A DNA stretch of 43,942 nucleotides from JBLKSS01 sp047607725. Its GTDB lineage: Bacteria; Pseudomonadota; Gammaproteobacteria; Enterobacterales; Enterobacteriaceae. Location of the stretch: the NCBI RefSeq assembly GCF_047607725.1, contig NZ_JBLKSS010000009.1, positions 1-43,942 on the forward strand, read 5' to 3'. The translations under genes were made by a program, and so were the position numbers. The notes beneath the pieces were generated by a model. The model saw only the letters and a list, made by a program, of their open reading frames with translations, had not been told where the DNA came from and did no database searches. Shown here piece by piece: positions 26,120 through 32,499 of this stretch; the stretch's first letter is position 1, and every line of letters starts with the position of its first letter.

Positions 26120-27589
26120 ATGACAGCTGAATTACTGGTCAATATCACGCCCTCCGAAACACGGGTTGCCTATATCGACGGCGGCATCCTGCAGGAAATC
26201 CATATCGAGCGGGAAGCGCGGCGCGGAATTGTCGGTAATATTTATAAAGGACGGGTTAGCCGCGTGCTGCCGGGCATGCAGGCGGCGTTTGTCGATATCG
26301 GGCTGGACAAAGCCGCCTTCCTGCACGCCTCGGATATTATGCCTAATACTGAATGCGTGGCCGGCGAAGAACAAAAGAATTTTCAGGTGCGCGATATCGC
26401 CGAGCTGGTGCGCCAGGGGCAGGATATTATGGTGCAGGTGGTGAAAGACCCCCTCGGGACGAAAGGGGCGCGGCTGACCACCGATATTACGCTGCCGTCG
26501 CGCTATTTGGTCTTTATGCCCGGGGCCGCCCACGTCGGTGTGTCGCAGCGTATCGACAGCGAGGCGGAGCGTGAGCGTTTAAAACACATCGTGGCGCAAT
26601 ATTGCGACGAGCAGGGCGGTTTTATTATCCGTACCGCGGCCGAAGGCATCGGCAACGAAGAGCTGTCTCAGGACGCCGCCTTTCTCAAACGGCTGTGGAC
26701 AAAAGTCATGGAGCGTAAGCGCCGCAATCAGACCCGCTATATGCTGTATGGCGAGTTGGCCCTCGCCCAGCGTATATTGCGTGACTTCGCCGGGGCGGCG
26801 CTGGACCGTATTCGGGTTGACTCACGGCTGACGCACGAATTGCTGCTGGAGTTTACCGCAGAATATATTCCGGAAATGACCGCTAAGCTGGAGTATTACA
26901 GCGGTAAGCAACCGATCTTTGATCTCTATGATGTGGAAAATGAAATTCAGCGGTCCCTTGAGCGTAAGGTTGAGCTTAAATCCGGTGGCTATCTGATCAT
27001 TGATCAAACCGAAGCGATGACCACTATCGATATTAATACGGGCGCCTTCGTCGGCCACCGCAATCTCGATGAAACGATCTTTAACACCAATATTGAAGCC
27101 ACGCAGGCCATTGCGCGCCAACTGCGGCTGCGTAATCTCGGCGGCATTATCATTATTGATTTTATCGATATGGGCAATGAGGAGCACCGCCGGCGGGTGC
27201 TGCATTCCCTTGAGCAGGCGCTGAGTAAAGATCGGGTGAAGACCGGTATCAACGGGTTCTCACAATTGGGACTGGTGGAGATGACGCGCAAACGCACGCG
27301 TGAAAGTATTGAACATGTGCTGTGCAGCGAGTGTCCTACCTGTCACGGCCGCGGGACGGTGAAAACCATTGAAACGGTATGCTATGAAATTATGCGCGAA
27401 ATCGTGCGCGTGCACCATGCCTACGACTCCGATCGTTTTCTGGTCTATGCGTCGGCCGCGGTGGGCGAGGCGCTGAAAAGCGATGAGCCCCACGCGCTGG
27501 CCGAGGTGGAAATTTTCGTCGGCAAGCAGGTGAAAGTCCAGATTGAGCCGCTTTACAGCCAGGAGCAGTTCGATGTGGTGATGATGTAA
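26120..27589 (+). CDS. rng: Ribonuclease G
   Basis: RNase G is the RNase E paralogue that matures the 16S rRNA 5' end and degrades some mRNAs. The product from ATG 26120 is 489 aa, identical in length to E. coli. An S1 RNA-binding domain lies at about residues 35-130. The magnesium-site motifs TTIDINTG and IIIDFIDMGNEEHR are visible, as is the zinc-link CSECPTCHGRG. The frame is open upstream to 25958 only as overlap with yhdE. Intact. Confidence 0.96.
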   Translation: MTAELLVNITPSETRVAYIDGGILQEIHIEREARRGIVGNIYKGRVSRVLPGMQAAFVDIGLDKAAFLHASDIMPNTECVAGEEQKNFQVRDIAELVRQGQDIMVQVVKDPLGTKGARLTTDITLPSRYLVFMPGAAHVGVSQRIDSEAERERLKHIVAQYCDEQGGFIIRTAAEGIGNEELSQDAAFLKRLWTKVMERKRRNQTRYMLYGELALAQRILRDFAGAALDRIRVDSRLTHELLLEFTAEYIPEMTAKLEYYSGKQPIFDLYDVENEIQRSLERKVELKSGGYLIIDQTEAMTTIDINTGAFVGHRNLDETIFNTNIEATQAIARQLRLRNLGGIIIIDFIDMGNEEHRRRVLHSLEQALSKDRVKTGINGFSQLGLVEMTRKRTRESIEHVLCSECPTCHGRGTVKTIETVCYEIMREIVRVHHAYDSDRFLVYASAAVGEALKSDEPHALAEVEIFVGKQVKVQIEPLYSQEQFDVVMM

Positions 27590-27674
27590 GCCGTTGCCGC
27601 CAGGCAGATCTGTAACCAGTAAAAGCCGTCACGTCGGACGCGACGGCCGCGCAACAGCAAGCAAGGAGACAGGC

Positions 27675-27775
27675 GTGAAGCGACTACCGGGGATACTGAT
27701 GGCGATTGGCGCCACCCTGATCGTCCTGGTGGTGTTGACGGTCAGCGGGTTGCGTCTGGCTTTGCCTCACTTGAA
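27675..27775 (+). pseudogene. yhdP: YhdP N-terminal stub cut by the repeat element
   Basis: Only the first 33 codons of yhdP remain, from GTG 27675 (KRLPGILMAIGATLIVLVVL), encoding the single membrane anchor of this very large AsmA-like protein. YhdP moves phospholipid to the outer membrane and affects its barrier. An AAGGAG ribosome site precedes it. The gene is interrupted exactly at the left edge of the element at 27776. The rest of the roughly 1,260-codon gene is not beyond the element, so a rearrangement or assembly join has occurred here. Confidence 0.85.
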
Positions 27776-28113
27776 GTAAGCGCCCCGTGGAGGACGTCTT
27801 GAATTATTGGTGGGTTTGTTGTATGGCCCGGTAAGAATATGTTCCACTCCGATGCCTAGTGAACCCGCATCCTATAAGGGACGGCTGTCAGATCATGGAT
27901 AATCCGGCGATGATAGTGTCCACTTAAATTTTAATGGACACTATCACAAGCTTCAGAACCACTAATTTCATATCACTCAAACCGAGATTGAAATAAAAAT
28001 GATTAAAATCAATACAATGTGAAAATGTAATGAGCATAAGCGTGTAACGTAGGTTTACTGTCTCATACAACAAACCCACCAATAATTCAAGACGTCCTCC
28101 ACGGGGCGCTTAC
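27776..28113 (+). mobile_element. Complete 338-bp inverted-repeat element (copy B)
   Basis: The ends are perfect 50-bp inverted repeats beginning GTAAGCGCCCCGTGGAGGAC. Inside are no gene and a second palindrome (27912-27945). Copies occur at 1, 31965 and 43805. The GTAAGCG tips suggest mobilisation by an IS66-type transposase. The flanking octamers CACTTGAA (left) and GATTTTAC (right) are not a target duplication. The element breaks yhdP on one side and a phage replication gene on the other. Confidence 0.88.
27912..27945. repeat. Internal palindrome of the repeat element
   Basis: Arms GATAGTGTCCA and TGGACACTATC flank an AT-rich centre, giving an almost perfect 34-base dyad. It recurs in copy C. 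It may fold as a hairpin, mark the join of two older ends, or be an internal target footprint. Confidence 0.7.
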
Positions 28114-28269
28114 GATTTTACTGCATTCACAATGATCGGCGATGTGCTGATACGACGGCCAGCACTCCCCTTTATCATTGGCATTATCAGCCAGCTTAAG
28201 GAGAACCAACTTACGTATCGGGTTACCGACTTTGATATTCATGGCCTTAGCCATCAATGACATACTCAT
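28114..28269 (-). pseudogene. Phage replication protein (O-like), N-terminal fragment
   Basis: The first 52 codons encode a helix-turn-helix N-terminus (NIKVGNPIRKLVLLKLADNA, then KGECWPSYQHIADHCECS), seen in lambdoid phage replication initiators of the O/DnaT-like group. These bind the phage origin. The gene is cut at 28113/28114 by copy B, whose inverted repeat adds the eight residues VSAPWRTS and a stop. It lies at the end of the cro-cII operon and its start overlaps the small gene before it (ATGA). The origin and helicase loader are missing. Confidence 0.75.
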
Positions 28270-28405
28270 TTTTCTGACCTCTCCTTCAACTTGCGGAATT
28301 CTTCCACCAGACGCTTATCTATGCGCCGGACGATATGTTCGAGGTTGCCGGAATAGTCCAGCTGGTGATGATGTTTTGCTTGCGTTTTCTAATGCCTTGA
28401 CTCAT
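28266..28405 (-). pseudogene. Small phage protein with frameshift
   Basis: From ATG 28405 the sequence reads MSQGIRK and then, in another frame, AKHHHQLDYSGNLEHIVRRI followed by DKRLVEEFRKLKERSEK. Its stop overlaps the next start by four bases. One A too many in the AAAA run after the sixth codon breaks the frame. I do not know its function. The tight coupling to the replication gene indicates it was a real gene of the phage early operon. Confidence 0.55.
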
Positions 28406-28522
28406 ATTTATTTTGCTATTTAAGGTAGCACCTCAATAACTTGTGTTCTTAAGTCCCCAGCATCCCTATGTCGGCGGTGTTTTCTCCTCACCATCAGATG
28501 TTTCTAGTAATCCGATAGCTGC

Positions 28523-28684
28523 TTAACGGTGCCCATTATTTTTCACTCCCTCTTTGGCTAATCGAAACGCGTCAATAAACCGCTCTGCGAACGATTTGTT
28601 ATTCACAGCCGCGACGACAATGCCATCGGGTGAATACGGGTAGCGCCGCTCCTCTTCTTGCTTGAAATGATCGTGGTCCTTCAT
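28523..28684 (-). CDS. Small phage protein, function unknown
   Basis: A 53-aa frame starts at ATG 28684 (MKDHDHFKQEEERRYPYSP) after a strong GGGGG ribosome site and ends at 28523. It is charged at the start, with a middle DGIVVAAVNNKSFAERFIDA. It lies between the cII-like gene and the replication gene on the same strand. Ribosome site and position support it as a real small early gene. I do not recognise the family. Confidence 0.5.
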   Translation of the reverse strand: MKDHDHFKQEEERRYPYSPDGIVVAAVNNKSFAERFIDAFRLAKEGVKNNGHR

Positions 28685-28786
28685 GTATAATTACCCCCTA
28701 GATTTGGTAGTAGCTTGTAGCGAAATAAGGCCTTTGAAGTTCCAGCTTCAGAGGCTTTTTCTTTTGTGTTGACATCATTCTTCCCC

Positions 28787-29119
28787 CTATGCAGTAAGGT
28801 ATTCATCGCCTGATGCAGGTTCGGTCGCTTCTAGTTGCATGCGTGCAAACTCCATCGCTGACGACATCAACCAGCGGTATTGCTCAATTGGCAGCTTTTT
28901 CTCACCCTCGAAGACGAAATCCTGTACGCCACTGGCGGCTAGAATATTCATCGTTTCTGTGAGCCTCTCGGAGCGGCGCAGAATCGTCGAATCAGGCACA
29001 CCAAGAAGTTTGGCTATGTTCGTTTGCTTAACACGCATGATTGCCTGATAAGCTGATGCAACGAGGTGACGGCTGATAAACTCAACCGCAGAATTTTTGC
29101 GTGTTTTTGCATTCTCCAT
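28787..29119 (-). CDS. cII: CII-like phage transcription activator
   Basis: This 110-aa protein is placed second in the rightward early operon, after cro. A helix-turn-helix is seen at about residues 32-60 (QTNIAKLLGVPDSTILRRSERL), in the arrangement of the lambda CII family, which activates the repressor-establishment promoter. The AAAGGA ribosome site lies 8 bases upstream. A C-terminal extension resembles CII tails that control stability. Family call is by position and motif. Confidence 0.7.
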   Translation of the reverse strand: MENAKTRKNSAVEFISRHLVASAYQAIMRVKQTNIAKLLGVPDSTILRRSERLTETMNILAASGVQDFVFEGEKKLPIEQYRWLMSSAMEFARMQLEATEPASGDEYLTA

Positions 29120-29204
29120 CGGAGATAATCCTTTGTGTGATAATCAATAGACGTGACGAAGCCGTGAGCGAGTCATAGTGAGTTAGTACTGTGGGATGTT
29201 GAGT

Positions 29205-29250
29205 TCGCTTTTCAGCGACGTACGGCATGATGCCGATTGTTATAAGAGCG
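29205..29250 (-). promoter_or_regulatory. nutR antitermination site (boxA and boxB)
   Basis: On the minus strand, between cro and cII, boxA CGCTCTTA (29250-29243) continues as TAACAAT, like the bacterial boxA consensus. After 24 bases comes boxB, TCGCT-GAAA-AGCGA (29218-29205), a five-bp stem with a GAAA loop and a loop-closing U-A pair as in lambda. This is the expected position of nutR and pairs with the N-like gene at 30838. The loop is four bases rather than the five of lambda. Confidence 0.72.
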
Positions 29251-29261
29251 GGTACTTCTGG

Positions 29262-29492
29262 TTAGGCCACCTGTTCCGGATGGGGGAACAGATCCTGAAG
29301 GTCCGGGCGAATTTGATAAGCCAAAACTCTGCCTTTTGTGGCTTTTTCTATGCGCTTAGCATTAGTTGGTGATGTTTTTTTCTTCCCATGCAACCAAGCC
29401 CAAACGGATGGTTGTTTAACATTGCAAGCCTCAGCAAGCTTTAGCTGGCTGCCTACAATTTTGATTGCTGCATCAATAGCCTCATTGTACAT
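29262..29492 (-). CDS. cro: Cro-like phage repressor
   Basis: Cro shuts down early transcription during lytic growth. The product from ATG 29492 (MYNEAIDAAIKIVGSQLKLA) is 76 aa, with a helix-turn-helix in the span SQLKLAEACNVKQPSVWAWL, of the YdaS/P22 Cro type. AAAAGGT lies 7 bases upstream of this ATG, which is why the longer open frame to 29534 is not used. It is divergent from cI and read from pR (29524-29552). Confidence 0.78.
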   Translation of the reverse strand: MYNEAIDAAIKIVGSQLKLAEACNVKQPSVWAWLHGKKKTSPTNAKRIEKATKGRVLAYQIRPDLQDLFPHPEQVA

Positions 29493-29523
29493 ATGTATAC
29501 CTTTTGGTCCACTTAACACACAC

Positions 29524-29552
29524 ATAATAGCCAAAGATATCCTGGCTGTAAA
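29524..29552 (-). promoter_or_regulatory. Phage early promoter pR
   Basis: On the minus strand: -35 TTTACA (29552-29547), a 17-base spacer GCCAGGATATCTTTGGC, then -10 TATTAT (29529-29524). It starts the cro-cII-replication operon about 25 bases before the cro ATG. It closely resembles pL at 30518, with the same -35 and a related spacer. Confidence 0.78.
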
Positions 29553-29580
29553 TAGCTTTTGGCCTTTGACGCTATATAGC
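29545..29580. promoter_or_regulatory. oR operator pair
   Basis: GCTGTAAATAGC (29545-29556), an imperfect dyad, overlaps the -35 of pR, and GCTATATAGC (29571-29580), a perfect dyad, lies within the presumed cI promoter. Similar sequences recur at pL. They are probable binding sites for the CI and Cro proteins: the first would block pR, the second would tune cI. Assignment is by recurrence and position, not by known consensus. Confidence 0.6.
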
Positions 29581-29594
29581 TGAAGTTATATGCT
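29566..29594 (+). promoter_or_regulatory. Candidate cI maintenance promoter (pRM)
   Basis: TTGACG (29566-29571) with TATGCT (29589-29594) after 17 bases, or TATATG after 15, precedes the cI ATG at 29601. The transcript would be nearly leaderless, as lambda pRM is. The short distance to the start codon and the weak -10 leave this tentative. Confidence 0.45.
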
Positions 29595-29600
29595 GGAAAT

Positions 29601-30338
29601 ATGAAAGAAACGACCTTTGCAGATAGATTAAATCTCGCCATGAAAGAAGGTGGGTACACACAAGCTTCATTAGGTGAGGCAGTAGGGATGGCTCAGCCTA
29701 GTGTTTGGAAACTTACATCCGGGAAATCAAATAGTACACGAAAGCTAATTGAGATTTCCCGTGTACTCAATGTCCGCCCAGAATGGCTAGCGACAGGTAG
29801 GGGGGTCATGCGTGAAACTGACCTTAAACCGCATGATCCAAACTCAACCATACCTCCTGAAAATGAATGGGGAAGAATTGAACCATTGGACCGTCATACG
29901 CCCTTGAGGAGTGATGAAGTTGAAATCCCTTTCTTGAAAGATATCGAGTTTGCTTGTGGCGATGGGTGCATCCAAGAAGAAGATTATAATGGCTTTAAAT
30001 TGCGTTTCTCTGAAGCAACATTGAAAAGAGTTGGAGCAAATAGTGATGGTACTGGAGTGATTTGTTTTCCTGCATCAGGTGATAGTATGGAGCCAATCAT
30101 TCCTGACGGAAGTACCATTGCTATAGATACAAATAATAAGCGAATTATTGATGGAAGATTATATGCTATAGCTCAGGAGGGCTGTGATAATGATAAACTT
30201 AAAAGAATTAAGCAATTATATCGCAAGCCAGGGGGGAAGCTAATCATTCACAGCTTCAATCGTGAAGAAGATGAGGAGGCCCAAGAGTCTGATGTGGAAA
30301 TCATCGGGAGAGTCTTTTGGTACTCTGTTCTACTATAA
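29601..30338 (+). CDS. cI: Lambdoid CI-type repressor with S24 peptidase domain
   Basis: This 245-aa repressor has an N-terminal XRE helix-turn-helix (QASLGEAVGMAQPSVWKLTS, residues 21-40) and a C-terminal LexA-like self-cleavage domain. Serine 162 in ASGDSMEP is the nucleophile and lysine 201 (KLKRI) the likely general base. The Cys119-Gly120 bond in EFACGDG is the probable cleavage site, so RecA-triggered induction is expected. The gene is intact, more AT-rich than the surrounding chromosome, and faces away from cro across a shared operator region. It would keep the residual early promoters silent. Confidence 0.88.
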   Translation: MKETTFADRLNLAMKEGGYTQASLGEAVGMAQPSVWKLTSGKSNSTRKLIEISRVLNVRPEWLATGRGVMRETDLKPHDPNSTIPPENEWGRIEPLDRHTPLRSDEVEIPFLKDIEFACGDGCIQEEDYNGFKLRFSEATLKRVGANSDGTGVICFPASGDSMEPIIPDGSTIAIDTNNKRIIDGRLYAIAQEGCDNDKLKRIKQLYRKPGGKLIIHSFNREEDEEAQESDVEIIGRVFWYSVLL

Positions 30339-30485
30339 TCATGGAGTTAATATCCAAGATATATTTCTTATCTCTCTAGCCCGTGATCGCGGGCCAATTC
30401 ATCCCACTCCGCCGTTTCTGCATCTCCAAAAATTCGCAATTCAATTCCTATAAAAAAATAAATTTCCTTCCTTATCAAGTAAATA

Positions 30486-30525
30486 GCTAAAAATAGCCAT
30501 TGGAAGTCCCAAAGCCATTTACAGC
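30486..30525. promoter_or_regulatory. oL operator pair
   Basis: GCTAAAAATAGC (30486-30497) and GCCATTTACAGC (30514-30525, whose complement is GCTGTAAATGGC) match the oR sites in sequence. The second overlaps the -35 of pL just as GCTGTAAATAGC overlaps the -35 of pR. Together they suggest CI/Cro control of pL. Confidence 0.58.
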
Positions 30526-30546
30526 TATTATATCTTTTGGTATATT
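30518..30546 (+). promoter_or_regulatory. Phage early promoter pL
   Basis: -35 TTTACA (30518-30523), a 17-base spacer GCTATTATATCTTTTGG and -10 TATATT (30541-30546). Transcription would start near 30553 and run through nutL into the N-like gene. It is a close match in form and sequence to pR. Confidence 0.78.
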
Positions 30547-30603
30547 CGCTTCATCAACTCACCAGACAGCCGCAAGAAGAGTCAGCAGGTGGGAAGCAGT
30601 AAC

Positions 30604-30649
30604 CGCTCTTTTCACAATGAGCCATGCGCTCTACGTAGCCGAAAGGCTA
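30604..30649 (+). promoter_or_regulatory. nutL antitermination site (boxA and boxB)
   Basis: boxA CGCTCTTT (30604-30611) continues as TCACAAT. After exactly 24 bases follows boxB TAGCC-GAAA-GGCTA (30636-30649), a five-bp stem with a GAAA tetraloop. A second boxA-like CGCTCTAC (30627-30634) sits just before boxB. The spacer resembles that of nutR at both ends (T-ACAAT at the start, ACG at the end). It lies about 50 bases after the pL start and 190 bases before the N-like gene. Confidence 0.72.
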
Positions 30650-30837
30650 ATCAATACCCAAGCGTGAGTTTTGGGGTGTGGTGAATGTGCAGGCTGATGC
30701 ACAGCATGTCCGTAGCCTGATAGAGGCGTTACCTCACTGGATTTGAGAGTGACCCCATGCGCAAGACTGCGGGCCAGAATCCTGAGCCGGAGATCAGCAC
30801 CGACCACCACACCACCAAAACCCATGTAGGAGGTAAT

Positions 30838-31206
30838 ATGCAACGCAGAACAGCGTACAAAGACTCATCTGCTGCGCGTCGCCGTGAGCGTCGTGCTCAT
30901 TTGCAGCCAATCGCTGTTAATGATTTCGGCACAACACTAACGATTAACCGCCCAACTCCGTCAAAGGTTGAATTAGCCAGCAAGAGAAAAGTTAGCAGGA
31001 TAAATAAAGCAATATCCCCAATCATCCTAGCAGATTTATTTCAGTACCAAGAGCAAATCACCCTTTCCGCCCAGAAGCACATGAAAGCCAGATATCCACA
31101 TCGCGGGGCGTTCGTAGAGTTTGAAGAGGGTTCGTGCTACTTGAAGAATGTGCCCTTATTTCAGGCGGGGTATAGAAAGCAGGCGGAAATATTTTCAGCG
31201 AGGTAA
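30838..31206 (+). CDS. N: N-like transcription antitermination protein
   Basis: The product from ATG 30838 (TAGGAGG ribosome site) is 122 aa. Residues 14-20 read RRRERRA, the same core as the boxB-binding arginine-rich motif of lambda N, here in the context SSAARRRERRAHLQ. The C-terminal end (PLFQAGYRKQAEIFSAR) is similar to that of the P22 N homologue gp24. N proteins bind boxB RNA and, with NusA and other Nus factors, make RNA polymerase ignore terminators. Position downstream of pL and nutL fits. An open frame extends 27 codons upstream, but the ribosome site and motif place support 30838. Confidence 0.8.
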   Translation: MQRRTAYKDSSAARRRERRAHLQPIAVNDFGTTLTINRPTPSKVELASKRKVSRINKAISPIILADLFQYQEQITLSAQKHMKARYPHRGAFVEFEEGSCYLKNVPLFQAGYRKQAEIFSAR

Positions 31207-31257
31207 TATTACCGGAAGAAGAGTATACGCTTTATTCTGACACATATTGAGATCACA

Positions 31258-31533
31258 ATGCAAAAGCTCATTGATGAATTCGACCACCTGATAGAGCCGG
31301 GGACGATTGTTACTGAAATCATCCTGTCGGGAGTGGTCGACGACTACGGCGACATAATGCAAGAGAATGATAATCCTGATTTTTTTAGCGTTTATATCCG
31401 AGGTAGCGACGGCTTGCTACAAGCTATCGGCGACTTCTCCGACCGTGAGGACGCTCTCGCTTATGCCGCGAGGATGGTTGAAAAATATCAGGCACCGCTA
31501 ACGGACAATACCCGATTACCACTAAATGATTGA
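31258..31533 (+). CDS. Phage early protein, function unknown
   Basis: This 91-aa acidic protein (MQKLIDEFDHLIEPGTIVTE...) lies downstream of N in the pL operon. It shows alternating strand-like and helix-like stretches and ends in YAARMVEKYQAPLTDN. I do not recognise a family. The location is where lambdoid phages carry accessory early genes that act on the host. Confidence 0.6.
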   Translation: MQKLIDEFDHLIEPGTIVTEIILSGVVDDYGDIMQENDNPDFFSVYIRGSDGLLQAIGDFSDREDALAYAARMVEKYQAPLTDNTRLPLND

Positions 31534-31551
31534 GGAGCATGAAATAGACTT

Positions 31552-31755
31552 ATGGCAGATGATGTAGATTTAGCCAGCCAGAACGAAGAAGCCTTCCGCC
31601 AACACGTGATTGCCAATCATCGAGAAAAGGAATTACCGGTTAACGGACGCTGCTATTATTGCGACGCGTCAACCGAGGGTAATTTTTGCTGCAAAGAATG
31701 TCGGGAAGATTGGGAGAAGCGGAAATATTTTGATAGTCAACGGAGGATTGAATGA
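31552..31755 (+). CDS. Small zinc-finger-like phage protein
   Basis: A 67-aa protein with paired cysteines (CYYCDASTEGNFCCKEC, about residues 34-50) that could bind one zinc ion. The flanks are helical and charged. Such small zinc-ribbon proteins are common in the left early operon of lambdoid phages, with no defined role. Its stop overlaps the next start by four bases (ATGA). Confidence 0.62.
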   Translation: MADDVDLASQNEEAFRQHVIANHREKELPVNGRCYYCDASTEGNFCCKECREDWEKRKYFDSQRRIE

Positions 31756-31964
31756 TGAACGAATTTGATTATGAAGAACTGCTTTGCTCACTCTTTGGTA
31801 TTAGCGACGAGCAACGAGAGAAAGCCGATTTTGATATTGAAGATGTATGCTTCGATAAATTCGATATTAGTTTTGGTGACTTTGTGCACGTAGCTTCACA
31901 ACTGTTACCGCTGACGCCTATATTGGAATCACCGCTGTCGAAAAACCGCCACCACGCTTTTATC
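31752..31964 (+). pseudogene. Phage early protein truncated by the repeat element
   Basis: The first 71 codons (MMNEFDYEELLCSLFGISDE...) resemble a conserved lambdoid hypothetical protein whose core ends in LLPLTPILESPL. The frame enters copy C at 31965 and ends with VSAPWRTS from the inverted repeat, the same tail as on the replication gene at the other end of the prophage piece. Function unknown. Confidence 0.6.
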
Positions 31965-32302
31965 GTAAGCGCCCCGTGGAGGACGTCTTGAATTATTGGT
32001 GGGTTTGTTGCATAGCCCGGTAAGAATATGTTCCACTACGATGCCTAGTGAACCCGCATCCTATAAGGGACGGCTGTCAGATCATGGATAATCCGGCGAT
32101 GATAGTGTCCACTTAAATTTTAATGGACACTATCACAAACTTCAGAACCACTAATTNCATATCACTCAAACCGGGATAGAAATAAAAGTTATTAAAATCA
32201 ATACAATATGAAAATGCAATGAGCATAAGCGTGNNNNGTNGGTTTNNTGTNTNANACANNAAACCNACCAATAATTCAAGACGTCCTCTACGGGGCGCTT
32301 AC
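31965..32302 (+). mobile_element. 338-bp inverted-repeat element (copy C)
   Basis: This is a second complete copy, in the same direction as copy B, so the prophage piece sits between direct repeats. It holds undetermined bases at 32157 and between 32234 and 32267, where the assembler could not decide between copies. The flanks CTTTTATC (left) and GATGGATT (right) do not match each other or those of copy B. Confidence 0.85.
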
Positions 32303-32499
32303 GATGGATTTATACAAAATCACAGCAGGCTTCATCGAAATCTCCATTTATCAGTGATTACCAGGTTCATTATTAATCAGAATACCACTTTTCACCGCGG
32401 GGAACAGACGCGCCGCCGGGGGAGGTCAAGACGAGGCGGGTAGCGCGGGACGCCCCGCGTAATAGCGCTGGCGGGGCGATAGCAGAGTCGGTCACGCGT
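32303..32499. other. Short non-coding stretch after copy C
   Basis: About 200 bases without a recognised gene. The first half is AT-rich and the second half G+C-rich, which suggests a junction of two unrelated sequences. Confidence 0.4.

Noticed and set aside
30757..30837. Upstream extension of the N-like gene (27 codons)
   Set aside because: The ATG at 30838 has a near-perfect ribosome site and places the arginine-rich motif near the N-terminus, as in other N proteins.
30650..30837. Hairpin GTGCA..TGCAC after nutL as a terminator
   Set aside because: The stem is short and has no T-run, so I did not list it as a terminator, although a phage tL site would be expected in the pL operon.
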